This document shows positions 1 through 11,123 of a stretch of DNA of 64,000 bases, piece by piece. Origin of the DNA: Ampullaceana balthica (Eukaryota; Mollusca; Gastropoda; Lymnaeidae). The DNA lies in the NCBI GenBank assembly GCA_944989445.1, contig CALYLW010000325.1:473428-537427 (forward strand), in the 5' to 3' direction. How positions within the stretch are numbered: position 1 is the first letter of the stretch; each line of letters begins with the position of its first letter. Under the pieces are notes generated by a model, which saw nothing but the letters and a program-made list of their open reading frames with translations, searched no databases and was not told the origin of the DNA. Both the position numbers and the translations under genes were made by a program.

Positions 1-27
1 TGCTGGTAATGATAAACATTTCTTGTT

Positions 28-118
28 AATATTTCATACTAGATCCGACCCGCGGCGTAGCATACGCCGCAGAATTGCTCATAGCTAGTAGATAGTACAA
101 AGAAAGGGGTAAAAGAAC
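28..118. repeat. Dispersed repeat S, copy 1, with hairpin
   Basis: This stretch matches a second copy near 8.0 kb. Both share a 'tactagat-c-ccc' lead-in, a GC-rich hairpin, 'gctcat', and then 'aaaagaacgg-cac'. The hairpin is at 52-70, with the 8-bp arms GCGGCGTA and TACGCCGC around a GCA loop. The family is unrecognised. A transposon end is plausible, but no target duplication was found. The next 370 bases hold no other feature I can support. Confidence 0.6.
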
Positions 119-489
119 GGGCACACAGTTCCCTCGGTGCACATTATGGTAGTTGTTTTGAAGCATTACTTCCTTTCCTTCTATATAGTGCGTCGCGTGC
201 GCATAGTGCGGCGCCGTGTGAGTGTGCACACTACCACCTATATTATATTGACTGCGTCTTGCTTTCTCTAGTTTCTGGCGAATTATATAGAGATTTAAAT
301 TATTCTGCATTCTAAATATTCATAATTAAAAATTAATTAAAAATGTTATCCAGTGGCTTGCGTTAAGTATGAATTAGTGAACCCCTGGTCTACAACACTG
401 CATTCATGTCACTCACTTCACATATTACCGCATGTGTTTGGACATGTATCCAGCATCCCCCACCCCTACCCCCCCACAAACACATACTT

Positions 490-523
490 TGTGTGTGTAT
501 GTGTGTGTGTGTGTGTGTGTGTT
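490..523. repeat. (GT)n microsatellite
   Basis: A nearly pure GT run with one A interruption. It lies about 75 bases upstream of the 43-bp minisatellite. Confidence 0.9.
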
Positions 524-598
524 GGAAATTCAGCAACACCACGCTGTAAAAGTACCGATTACAACTCTATGATATTGCATAAGACAAACTTGTATATG

Positions 599-1157
599 GC
601 AGGAGACACGCCTATACCACCATTTGGGCCACACCCACCAGGCAGGAGACACGCCTATACCACCATTTGGGCCACACCCACCAGGCAGGAGACACGCCTA
701 TATCACCATTTGGGCCACACCCACCAGGCAGGAGACACGCCTATACCACCATTTGGGCCACACCCACCAGGCAGGAGACACGCCTATACCACCATTTGGG
801 CCACACCCACCAGGCAGGAGACACGCCTATACCACCATTTGGGCCACACCCACCAGGCAGGAGACACGCCTATACCACCATTTGGGCCACACCCACCAGG
901 CAGTAGACACGCCTATACCACCATTTGGGCAACACCCACCAGGCAGGAGACACGCCTATACCACCATTTGGGCAACACCCACCAGGCAGGAGACACGCCT
1001 ATACCACCATTTGGGCAACACCCACCAGGCAGGAGACACGCCTATACCACCATTTGGGCAACACCCACCAGGCAGGAGACACGCCTTTACCACCATTTGG
1101 GCCACACCCACCAGGCAGGAGACACGCCTATACCACCATTTGGGCCACACCCACCAG
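599..1157. repeat. 43-bp minisatellite, 13 copies
   Basis: The array is 559 bases long, which is 13.0 units of 43 bp. Each unit contains 'gcaggagacacgcc', 'taccaccattt' and 'cacacccaccag'. Four consecutive units (about 925-1075) carry 'gggcaacac' instead of 'gggccacac', showing block duplication. The unit has no stop in any + frame. Because 43 is not a multiple of 3, the open frame cycles through all three phases; this is a composition effect and not a gene. Confidence 0.95.
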
Positions 1158-1363
1158 GGCTAATGAGCATTGAACGCACATTATACATGATATCTGTTCA
1201 ATTTTCTGTCTTCAAAATGTAACATATGATGGATGGGGGTCGCCCTCAAATTCGTCAATGGAGGCCTCGAAAATAACTTCTGTCCTTCGCAAATACTACA
1301 TGACTAACCTTTGAGAAACACACACAAACACACGTACAATACAGGCGCTAACACAAGCGCAAA

Positions 1364-1377
1364 CAAACACACACACG

Positions 1378-1411
<34 letters not shown>

Positions 1412-1426
1412 ATATATATATACGCA
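1364..1426. repeat. CA then TA microsatellite
   Basis: A short CA-rich run passes into an interrupted (TA)n tract and ends in another CA-rich stretch. Confidence 0.85.
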
Positions 1427-2324
1427 CCCACACACGAACATAAAGTCACATTCACACAGTATGCCGTACTCAAATTACCCCCCTCTGTTTGAACATTAAG
1501 GACCACGAGGTATGCTATGATTATCCAACTACGAGTAACAAAACATCGAAGGCGCTGAGGTAAATTACCGACACGTTTGAGTCGTGCAAATAACCTCCAA
1601 ACAGAATGGTGTTTAATAACACTGCCAAAACAGTTTTAATTTTTTCTTTAACCGGATAAAAGAAATACTTTTAAAAGTTCGCCATTGAAATTACAATATT
1701 TTCACTATCTCACGACCTTTCGCTCTCGTTGAAAGCAAAGCTTCGAGCTCATTACAAGTAATTTTACCGGCTGTGGGTGGGGGGCTAGCGAGTACAGGGG
1801 TGGGGGGAGGGGGAGCTCCGCGAGCTAACCGATAGTTACGCAATTATCTATCTACATTACTTGAAGCGCAAGACGATTTTAATGACAGAATTTTAATGGG
1901 CGAGTCCACACGGGCTGTTTGTACAAGGCTCTTCGATCTGATGGAATTTTAAGATGTGCTTGAAGACTAGCAAGTACGCGGGGAGTGAGGGTTTAAATTT
2001 TTTTTAATGCAGTGCTTTGTCCATTTAACAGTGCTTCTCAAAATGTTCGCTTTAAGTACGCGGTAGGAATCAGACTCAAGGATGACACGTGTTTTGAGAT
2101 GAAATATAACCTGACATGTATTTGTCATTAAGTTTTTCTGACATAAGGCCGTGCTCGCTAAAAGAATCATACTGAGGGTTTTTAAAAACAAAATATATAG
2201 ACGATAATTTAGAAGCCGCACTAGACTCGCCTCTTTTATTAGCTTCTGGCCAAGCAGAAATTGATTTTTTTTAAAAATATGCTCATCTCATAGAATCAGA
2301 GACAAGAGAATTTGATTTCATTTA
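1427..2324. other. No gene recognised
   Basis: Mostly single-copy AT-rich sequence. A G-run cluster lies at about 1777-1813. The one open frame (1967-2221, minus, 84 codons) resembles no family I know and has no supporting features. Confidence 0.5.
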
Positions 2325-2392
2325 TAGGTATATATATATTCTTATATATGTATATATATATATTCTTATATATGTATATATTTATAGTCCTT
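2325..2392. repeat. TA-rich tandem, about 28-bp unit
   Basis: Two to three copies of a TA-rich unit containing 'tattcttatatatgta'. Confidence 0.8.
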
Positions 2393-3084
2393 ATTCTATA
2401 CCACCAGTGGTCTCTTACAGAAGGGCCAGCCACCCGTCCCATTTTTTTGTTTTGTTTTTTGCGTCAGCGTGTGTGTTACCAAACTCATAGCGATGAGATT
2501 TCATTTCTGAAATAATTTATAATTTTAATGGTTTGACAGTTATAAAAAAACTGGAGTAAAGAGAAGAACCTGATGGGAAAGACAGCGGCTGTGCTTGGAA
2601 CTGAAAGCTACCGACTACGTGTGTAAGAAACTGACCACATTCGACTGGTAAAACGAGCTGACCACTTAGTACAAGTGGAACACTTTGTCCCCAGGACGTG
2701 TCCACAAGTTCATCAAGTGGACAGCACTTGAACCGTGGGGTGCAAATCTACGTTAATCTGTGCCGTATCTTGGCCGTATCTGGGGGCACGCTGCTGGAGT
2801 AAGATAAATGACTGGTCATTGTTGGTGGTCCGCCAATATTGACAGTGGACTTTCGGTCATCGAGCCGAATGTTTTAAACAGTTCCATCGACAAGGACTAT
2901 CGGGGGTGGGTATAGAGGGAGGGGGTCAGAGGGGGTTTGTTCCTAAGATAAAGAGGAGTTTGTTTGAACGTGGCTTTTGTCGATGGGGTTGTTGACAACC
3001 CGTTAACACCGTTAGTTGGCGATAACATTTCGCCGTTGTCAAACTTCCTTTGTGTCTTTCTTTGATACGTTTACGTATAATACA
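2393..3084. other. No gene recognised
   Basis: Apparently single-copy sequence. A repeated 'gccgtatct' occurs near 2762-2780, and a G-run cluster lies at 2900-2935. I see no protein family in any frame. Confidence 0.45.
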
Positions 3085-3490
3085 GCAGTGAGTGAGGTGC
3101 GGCGTATGCGTGAGTGAGTGGGGTGCGGCGTATGCGTGAGTGGGTGTGGTGCAACTGAGAATCGGTGGGTGTGCAGTAGATGGTAACAAGTTCATCATTA
3201 AACTTATTTTGGTAGTTGTGAGCGTATGTGTGAGTGGGTGTGGCGCATGCGTGAGTGGGTGTGTCGTATGTGTGAATGGGTGTGTCGTATGTGTGAGTGG
3301 GTGTGTCGTATGTGTGAGTGGGTGTGTCGTATGTGTGAGTGGGTGTGTCGTATGTGTGAGTGGGTATGTCGTATGTGTGAGTGGGTGTGGCGCATGTGTG
3401 AGTGGGTGTGGCGCAACAGAGAATGAGTGGGTGTGCAGTAGGTGGTAGCAAGTTCATCATTAAACTTATTTTGGTAGTTGTGAGCGTGCA
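3085..3490. repeat. Compound minisatellite with 21-bp core
   Basis: The core (about 3220-3414) is roughly nine copies of a 21-bp GT-rich unit containing 'gtgtgagtgggtgtg'. It is bracketed by two 69-bp near-identical direct repeats at 3157-3225 and 3418-3486, offset by 261 bp. Frames through it are open on both strands (for example CVSGCVV repeats on +) only because the period is 7 codons. Confidence 0.92.
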
Positions 3491-4255
3491 GCAATATTCT
3501 GTACCGTTCTGCACCATCATCAAACCGACTAGTGAACCAAACAACCAGAACGACAAACGCCATCCAAAGAACCCGAGCTACAAACTCAGCTAAAACAACC
3601 AAGTTTTGGTGAGACAAACACAAATTCAATGAGAGAGCACCAGACAATGTTTACTAGTGGAAACACCATCTCTATTGTTTCCCCATCACAGTTGCCCCAA
3701 GGCAAGCAGGGTGCGCGTTAAGTTACATTAGATAGTGGCCCACAAATTTTTTTGGTTAACGCTTTCCAACTGCTGTAACACTAATTACTGGACGTCTGTG
3801 CATCATTAACAGACAAGCCTCCCCACTCTCTCTCTCTCTAGTTTATCGACATCTCGTCCCTTTTGAGTTTATCGATATTATTCTCTCCCGACGCATCTCT
3901 TTACGGGGCCCAATTATGACATGTAGATTCCAATTTGAATTGATTTCCAAAGAGGAGCATGCAAAACATGGGATACCCAGGGGACATAATTATTTCCTGA
4001 ATACAAAGATTGATCGGCCTTGTTTTTTTTTCCGCCCCCCCCCCTTTTCCCCGATTCAGAAAGCCTTGAACGATTTAATGAACAGATGTCATTCGTTACA
4101 CACGCACACGCCGAGGCGCACAGCTATTCGGCTCATAAATGCGCACTTTGTTGTGCATAATGCAGTCCTTAAGTAGCACCACTTGGCACCGTGTTCTGGT
4201 TGTAGTAGACATTAGACCACCGCACTATTCCATCAATGCCAACTCGTCTCTATAA
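3491..4255. other. No gene recognised
   Basis: Contains a short (TC)n at 3826-3839 and a pyrimidine-rich tract at about 4021-4052. The 86-codon + frame at 3916-4176 has no recognisable domain. Confidence 0.45.
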
Positions 4256-4372
4256 GGGTTAAACGTCTTTATATACACCAAGGCTATAAGGTTAAACTTC
4301 TCTTCATACACCACGGCTAGGTTAAAAGTATTACCTGCACCACGGCTATAAGGTTAAACTTCTCTACTCCAT
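4256..4372. repeat. Degenerate 35-45-bp tandem, 3-4 copies
   Basis: 'ggctataaggttaaacttct' and close variants recur, separated by a 'acaccacggct'-type spacer. Divergence between copies suggests an old array. Confidence 0.7.
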
Positions 4373-5211
4373 CACACCGTGCACACTCAACGGCTTAGTT
4401 GTGATCTGGAAAATTCAATTGGTATTTCTTGTATGCACCTCAGTTTGGAATGGGGGGGGGTTAAAGGGTATCACGAGATAGCGATAGAGAACCTGTGTGT
4501 TAGCCAAGAGTAAAATAGTTACGGTGCATAATCCCTTAATTCTAATATCCGTTTTTCGTAACCTGCCCCCAGACCTCCCAGTTAGTCCAGCCTTATATGT
4601 TTGTTTATCTCATAAAGGAAAATACGGGTCATTACGTGCGAGTCGATTACGTGATTACCAGAGTTATGTCCCTTTCCAAAGGTCCTACCTATTTGTATCT
4701 CCATTTCCCTCCCCTCATTACCTAATGGCCTGACAGCAGTGTGCATCGCGGGTCAACGGGAGAAAGAAAACGCCTCGTGGGACTCGGATTAAATTGTGGA
4801 TTATGTTTATGTCCGAGGAGGTGACGAGGGGCTTGATCGGATGAACCCCACGTGGTGTGACGGAATAACTGAATGCCAGAGTAAATCTCGGCGGATAGAA
4901 GTACCTGTTAAACTGTTGTCTTAGGGAGTAATCTGACAAGTATTTGGTGGGCGTGTATAAATATTAGCAACACGAACAATAATTATCGAATGTACTTGGT
5001 TATGTAAATATGGAGCTGTGAAAGAATTGTGTTATGAATTTAATGAGTTATAAAAAGTAATAATTATGCAAAGTAAGGTTTATGGAAAGTAACATTTATG
5101 GAAAGAAAGTGTGTGTTTTTTTAAAGTAAAGTGTTTATTGGTCACACACGTCTGTTGTATTCATGGCAACCGCTTTTCCATAAATTAGTCCTGAAAGTTT
5201 AGGAAACAATC
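4373..5211. other. No gene recognised
   Basis: Single-copy AT-rich sequence with a short G run at 4452. The last 200 bases repeat 'aaagtaa' several times. No coding signal I can support. Confidence 0.45.
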
Positions 5212-5942
5212 AGTACTTACGTGCCTCTAATGAGCACTTACGTGCCTCTAATGAGTACTTACGTACATCTAATGAGTACTTACGTGCCTCTAATGAGTAC
5301 TTACGTGCCTCTAATGAGTACTTACGTACAACTAATGAGTACTTACGTACCTCTAATGAGTACTTACGTGCCTCTAATGAGTACTTACGTGCCTCTAATG
5401 AGTACTTACGTACATCTAATGAGTACTTACGTGCCTCTAATGAGTACTTACGTGCCTCTAATGAGTACTTACGTACATCTAATGAGTACTTACGTACCTC
5501 TAATGAGTACTTACGTACATCTAATGAGTACTTACGTGCCTCTAATGAGTACTTACGTGCCTCTAATGAGTACTTACGTACATCTAATGAGTACTTACGT
5601 GCCTCTAATGAGTACTTACGTGCCTCTAATGAGTACTTACGTACATCTAATGAGTACTTACGTGCCTCTAATGAGTACTTACGTGCCTCTAATGAGTACT
5701 TACGTACATCTAATGAGTACTTACGTGCCTCTAATGAGTACTTACGTGCCTCTAATGAGTACTTACGTACATCTAATGAGTACTTACGTACATCTAATGA
5801 GTACTTACGTGCCTCTAATGAGTACTTACGTGCCTCTAATGAGTACTTACGTACATCTAATGAGTACTTACGTGCCTCTAATGAGTACTTACGTGCCTCT
5901 AATGAGTACTTGCGTGCCTCTAATGAGTACTTGCGTGCCTCT
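5212..5942. repeat. 21-bp minisatellite, about 35 copies, higher-order
   Basis: The array is 731 bases of 21-bp units containing 'taatgagtacttacgt'. Two main unit types differ in the following bases ('gcctc' and 'acatc'). They usually alternate in the order G-type, G-type, A-type, giving a 63-bp higher-order period. Both strands read open for about 250 codons: minus gives EARKYSL/DVRKYSL and plus gives PLMSTYV/HLMSTYV. This follows from the 7-codon period and a stop-free unit. There is no start context, domain or splice evidence for a gene. Confidence 0.96.
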
Positions 5943-6875
5943 ACGTACACATACGTCCATCATGCTTAGTTTTTAACGCCCTGGGCAGTTCAAGACTTTT
6001 TCAGCCTTTAACCCTCAAACCCCACTTATCGTTAATCTACTTAACATGCAGACTCACAGGACAGAAAAATTGGAATTTCTTTGATGTTATATGCGTTGGA
6101 CCAACAATGACGTACCTTAAAGACGCACCAGGTAACATATGTGCAGATATATGTATTAAGAATGTGGCCAGAACGACACAATTTATCGGAGCTTGACTGT
6201 ATAATAAGTTAGTGCTCCGCATTCAAATCTTTGCTCCCATTAGAGCTGCGCGAGCCTAGCTACCATAGTGCGCATGTCAGGAAATGCAGGGCAATTAACT
6301 GACTTTCCCATACAATACGGACAGAGACGATTGTTTGAATTTTGGTTAAAGTAACGTACATGTATGCGCTCTCAGAGTCGACGTGAACAAGGGGACATCA
6401 CCATTCACAACTCACAGACAAGAGTGACAAAAGGGGAAGGTTTCATTAACAGCGCGACCCCAGCAAGTCACCCGCTAGATTACGTCACAAGACCTGCACG
6501 TTTATATTTATGGTAACTATGTTTATTCCCATTCGTTTATTACCGTCAGTTCATTTATACAATTAAAAAGTATCGCCTTTTAAAAGCAAGGCAACGATTA
6601 AATCTAAACAAACAATACACGCGCGTTCATGTCGTCGATATAACACACACACAACGCGCTTACACAAGCCCACACCTGCCCCGCCCACCACGAGTGAGTC
6701 TATCCAACCTGGGCTTTAATCGATGAAGATTGAAGCTCATTAAACAGTACATGCCATTAGTTACCCGCCCCACAGACTGATAATCGTCTGACACAAAGTT
6801 TGCTTCTCCCACACCCACTCCCCACCACGCTTTCGCCCCTTAGTTTTTATTATCAATGTTGTTATCGTTATTTTC
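5943..6875. other. No gene recognised
   Basis: Single-copy, moderately AT-rich sequence with no repeat family I could match elsewhere in the window and no protein domain. Confidence 0.45.
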
Positions 6876-7160
6876 GAGGGGGGGAGAGGGAAGGAGGTGG
6901 CAGAGACAAGGAGAGGGAAGGAGGAGGGAGAAAGGGGAAAAGGAAGGAGGTGGGAGAAAGGAGGTGAAGGAAGGAGGTGGTAGAAAGGGTAAATGGAAGG
7001 AGGTCGGAGAAAGGAGGCGAAGGAAGGAGGTGGGAGAAAGGAGGAGAAGGAAGGAGGTGGGAGAAAGGGGAAATGGAAGGAGGTGGGAGAAAGGGGAAAT
7101 GGAAGGAGGTGGGAGAAAGGAGGAGAAAGAAGGAGGTGGGAGAAGGAGGAGAAGGAAGGA
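6876..7160. repeat. Polypurine (GGA-rich) degenerate minisatellite
   Basis: About 285 bases are almost entirely A and G on the + strand. The tract is built from irregular copies of 'ggaaggaggtgggagaaagg'. Several overlapping frames stay open because purine-only codons contain few stops on + and none on the pyrimidine strand; the predicted Pro/Ser/Phe-rich and Gly/Glu/Arg-rich peptides are artefacts. A tract of this kind could form triplex or other non-B DNA. Confidence 0.93.
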
Positions 7161-7982
7161 TGTGTGACAAACGAGGAGAAAGAAATAGAACGGAGACAAG
7201 AGATCGCAGTAATGTCATCGACTCGTGAATGTCTCGTGTAAACATGCCGAGGTCGGGGAGGGCAGGTTGTTGGGCAGATAACTCTGAAGGGTTGTTGGCG
7301 AAATTTGGAGTTTGGTATCCAGTACTCATCTCCCCTTACACGCCCGCACGTGATCAAACAAACTGGGGGCGGGGTGCTCACCTTTCAGAGGGGCCGGCGG
7401 GAATGCGGGCCATCCGGTAAACACCTCTGCCGAGGGAATGGTGGGTAGAAGTTCTGGAATGGTTAGTGGTATGGGCGGCACATGTCATAGGTATTCCATA
7501 GGTGTAGACGTGTGTCTCATGAGATACAAGCAGAGGGTGCAGCCAAGGGTGCTGCCATCTCTTGGGAGAGGGGAATGTGTTGTTCCCAGTGGATGAGAAA
7601 GCGGGATGCGAGTTCAGTTCATCTCCGGCACAACGAGGTGCAAGGCAGGACGGCATTATCAACCACTGCGGCGTCTCGCTTTAAAAATGGGACGACAATG
7701 TCCCCGTTCCTGGCTGACAGCAGCCGTCTGCTGGAAAGCAACGTCACATCCAATGATAATTTATTATATTCGAGATTATCCTCTGGCTTGCGGCCATTAG
7801 CGAATTGTTGATATTGTTACAACGCCCGTAGGTTAAATAAAAAAATAAACATTTTTAAAAAAAATAATAAAGGGGAGGACACACAAACAAGCAAACTAAC
7901 AAACTAATAGTAGATTCCTCACTCCGGGAGAAAAGTCAGCAGACAAGATGACCTTTAGCTGTGGGATCATTTCTTGCAAGGT
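7161..7982. other. No gene recognised
   Basis: Mixed-composition sequence. Overlapping open frames at 7512-7811 (+) and 7378-7662 (-) lie in a GC-balanced patch but match no family I know. Confidence 0.4.
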
Positions 7983-8075
7983 GATGAGGCGCAATACTTA
8001 ATACTAGATACGTCCCGCGGCGTAGCACACGCCGCAGACTTGCTCATGGATAGTGCAAAAGAACGGACACAAAAT
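7983..8075. repeat. Dispersed repeat S, copy 2, with hairpin
   Basis: Second copy of the repeat at 28-118. The hairpin at 8017-8035 has 7-bp arms (GCGGCGT and ACGCCGC) around AGCAC; one stem pair has been lost relative to copy 1. 'attgttggtctcgagac' then recurs at about 8126 and 8415, on either side of the tRNA-like sequence. Confidence 0.6.
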
Positions 8076-8301
8076 ACAGCACGAAAAAATTCAAAACAAC
8101 GTGAGTGAACGTCGAACCACCGACGCATTGTTGGTCTCGAGACATTCGCAGTGAGGTTATCTACCTGCCCACCACCCTTCCACACACTACCTTGCCAACC
8201 TTAAACTGTGATTGGTCAATTCTAGCGAGGGTTAGCAATGTTCGCAAAATAGGGGGGAAAGAACGGGCACAAACACACATTTTTAAAAATTAAAAAATAA
8301 T

Positions 8302-8373
8302 ATTTTCGCTAGGGCTTGAATCCAGGACCTTCCGTATGTAAGACGGACGTGATAACCACTACACTACGAATCA
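8302..8373 (-). pseudogene. tRNA-Val(UAC)-like relic
   Basis: Read on the minus strand this 72-base stretch has tRNA layout. The D arm (GTGT...ATCAC) is typical of animal tRNA-Val. The anticodon stem is perfect (TCCGT/ACGGA) around a loop with anticodon TAC, followed by AGGTC. The acceptor stem keeps only about four of seven pairs and the T stem has a mismatch and a wobble. I therefore call it a tRNA pseudogene or the head of a tRNA-derived element rather than a working tRNA. The next bases (to about 8700) include a GT-rich patch and nothing else I can name. Confidence 0.75.
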
Positions 8374-8717
8374 CTTGTTATTTGTGAAGGAACAACGCCA
8401 GTGAACGCAAGACTATTGTTGGTCTCGAGACCTTAAACTGATTGGTCGACCCCAGCGAGGGTCATTCGTCATGCTTGTTTGCACATACTCGCTTTGGTGA
8501 ATTATATTTATTTATTATAGATGATGGGTGTAGGAGGGGGGTGAGGGTTTGATAGGTGGGAGATGGTGGATGGTGTGGGGGTCGGCGGGGATGGGAATTG
8601 GTGTCGGTGGGGTGTGGTGAGGATTCTTTGAGGGTGGCGGAAGCGGTCGATGAAAACATGAAAGTCATGACTCATGACTGATATATTTTGGAGGGTTGAA
8701 AAGACAGACCAAGTAAG

Positions 8718-8937
8718 GTTACGAGATTTATTTACGAGCTACATATGAGATTTATTCATGAGATATTTACGTGGTTTCTTGACACTAAATATACGATACT
8801 TATTTTCAAGACATTTACGAGATTTATTAATCCCGTAAATTTTACGAGATTTATCCGCAAAAGATATATGAGATTTATTAAAGAGACATATACGATATTT
8901 ATTCATGAGATATTTACGAGATTTATTTATGATAAGA
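8718..8937. repeat. Degenerate short-unit array, left part
   Basis: Repeated variants of 'tacgagatttatt' and 'atgagatttattc', with a period of roughly 13-15 bp. The array resumes after the inserted element that ends at 9351. Confidence 0.75.
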
Positions 8938-8939
8938 AT

Positions 8940-9351
8940 TAGGGCTGGCACTGATTACAAAAAATTTGTTCGATTAATCGGGAAAAAAATTTAATCGATT
9001 AATCTATTAATTATATTTTTTATAACGCATATATAGATCCCGTTAAGTTGTGATTCATTATTGCGTGAAATCGGTTAAGTCGCGATAATTCCATGTCTCC
9101 CAAATTTTGTGACGCAGCACAGCAAATTCGTTCTGCTATGCAAGAAATAATTATGAAAAACCTTTTCGTTTACGTATGCACGTCTAAAGAAATAATAATA
9201 ATCCGAGAGAAAAGTATGTAAGTAACAAAAAATATAAATTATTAATAAATTGGAAAAAGATAGAAATATTTGCGTAAATTTTAATCGAATTTTAATCGAT
9301 TAATTTTTAACCGATTAATCAATTCATTATTCGTTTATTTCCGCAGTCCTA
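8940..9351. mobile_element. hAT-like non-autonomous element inside the array
   Basis: The ends are TTAGGGCTGGCA... and ...CAGTCCTAA. Both subterminal regions are rich in TAATCGATT-type blocks ('aatcgattaatc'). Candidate 8-bp target duplications ATAAGAAT and ATAAATAT agree at 6 of 8 positions. There is no transposase frame, so this is a deletion derivative or MITE. A fragment of the same family lies at 61728-61781. Confidence 0.8.
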
Positions 9352-9445
9352 ATAAATATAAGAGATGTATTCATGAGACATTTACGACATTTATTCACGA
9401 GACATATACGAGATTTATTCATGAGACTTATACAAGGTATGTACG
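9352..9445. repeat. Degenerate short-unit array, right part
   Basis: Continuation of the array at 8718-8937 ('gacatttacgacatttattcac' type units). The 89-codon + frame at 9373-9642 starts in this repeat and is not credible as a gene. Confidence 0.7.
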
Positions 9446-10665
9446 AAAGTCATAAACGAAATAAATTTATGCGATTGATAAACCCTTATCTAACACTTGA
9501 GCATAAGCACAAACGCTATTTGCATGATTTAGAACGACAGTCACGAAATACCGTAAACTTATGTGCTAGAGTTGCCAACAAGAGTTATGAACGTGAAATA
9601 ATAACGAGTGTTATAAACGAATATTGTATACGAGAGCTATGAAAAATATTTGTGAACTGCCAGGTTTGAGTATTCTGAGCGAGGGCTATGAACGCTAAGT
9701 TACGCAATAGAATTATTCGTGACATAAAATTTCACACGAAAGATAAAGACCATGGTTATACTTATTTCGTTCTAAGTGGCCAGATAATTGGCGTTGGTTT
9801 GATCCAGTTGCCACTGTGCCGGGTGGGACTCCTGTTGCTTGAAACTCTGGTAACGCGTTTTACGACGTCGAGAATGTTCCACCTAATGTTATACCACATC
9901 CCCGCGCTAATCGATACCTGCGCTCAATTACACTACTTTCTCACATCTACAGCAACTTTGGCGCCCCCACCCCTTGCCTCCCCCACCGACACCCTCTAGT
10001 TATAGCGCCCGTTAAATATTTTAACAAATACAGATGTGGATCACAAGAAAATAGAAAGTCTTGGAAGACGTTAAGCCGTTGTTGAGACGATCACGTGGTT
10101 TACTCTACGCGAGGATCACCACAGCGGCTATCAGATGCGATCGATATCGCGAAAATCCCGAGGGTTTGTCGAGTTCTATTCAGGAAGTGCCGCTTTTCTT
10201 CGCGTTAATAAAACACTTGCGGATGGTGTAAAAATACACCTTTTCATAGTGAAAATGCACGCGTTTTGGTTTTGAAATATTTTATTTTTAAAAAGACAAC
10301 ATACAATAATGTAGCTCAAGTATTACATAAATCAGGAAAACGTTTAACAACGTGTTCTGTAACCACGCCGATATAAAAAGCGTTATTTCATATATTGGCC
10401 GATTTTTAAGGCCACAGCCTCGCGCAATTAACATACTCTCCACGCCACGTCCGAGGTCGCGATGTAAATACGGCCACCGGGTTTTCTAATGGACAATAAC
10501 CGATGGCGTCTAAGACAGGATCGTGTAGATGGCCATCTTTTGTGTGCCATGCGTGCGTACGTGATTTAAGCTCTAACCGGAAAAGGTGGGGGGGGGAGGG
10601 GCTAAAACACTTTTCATTCTACGCCACGAGGGCTTGAAATATAATTGTTCTTTAAAATGTATTTT
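9446..10665. other. No gene recognised
   Basis: AT-rich sequence with a G run near 10587. A 103-codon + frame (9688-9999) has no recognisable domain. Confidence 0.4.
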
Positions 10666-11088
10666 TAAATCCCTTATATTAACTTCACCGCCGGTCATCT
10701 CATCATCTCATGGCCGGGCGGAAAAACAAAAGTAAAAAATGACCCACTTCCAGTGATCCGATCGAGCTGACATTTGGCACACGGACCCGTCTAACCTAAC
10801 AATGCATCGTATCAAAATTTCAGATCGATCGATCGTACCGTAATTAAATTAATGCATTTTTAGTTTATCCTTATATGAGGTATGTAATTCAAATTCACCG
10901 TTTGTTATTGTTTTTTTCTTCCACTTCCACGTGAGTTTGAGTTGACACCGACCGTCGTGCCGACACCCCCTCCCGTCCCACCCCCATTTATTAAAGACAA
11001 GGGACATCACTCGGTGTCAGTCTTTCAATGTTTGTAGCGTTTGAAAATAATCAATACTGTTAGTTATGTCTCATATATAAGGGATTTA
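10666..11088 (+). mobile_element. TIR element T, copy A
   Basis: Bounded by 13-bp inverted ends (AAATCCCTTATAT and ATATAAGGGATTT). The interior has a diagnostic 'tttcagatcgatcgatcg' block followed by 'taattaaattaatgcattt'. It carries no frame and is non-autonomous. It is followed by a shared 35-bp stretch starting 'tagtcaaaaactttg' and then directly by copy B. The superfamily is uncertain. Confidence 0.82.
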
Positions 11089-11123
11089 TAGTCAAAAACT
11101 TTGTTTTTACGGGTTTGTTTTAT

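Noticed and set aside
353..1222. A 289-codon + frame and nested frames
   Set aside because: Generated by a 43-bp unit without stops; the frame changes phase every unit.
5212..5976. Two overlapping 246-251-codon frames on opposite strands
   Set aside because: Both are products of a stop-free 21-bp unit. Neither has unique sequence, a domain or a splice context.
6761..7381. 206-codon Pro/Ser/Phe-rich minus frame
   Set aside because: Mostly the pyrimidine strand of the polypurine tract, which cannot contain stops.
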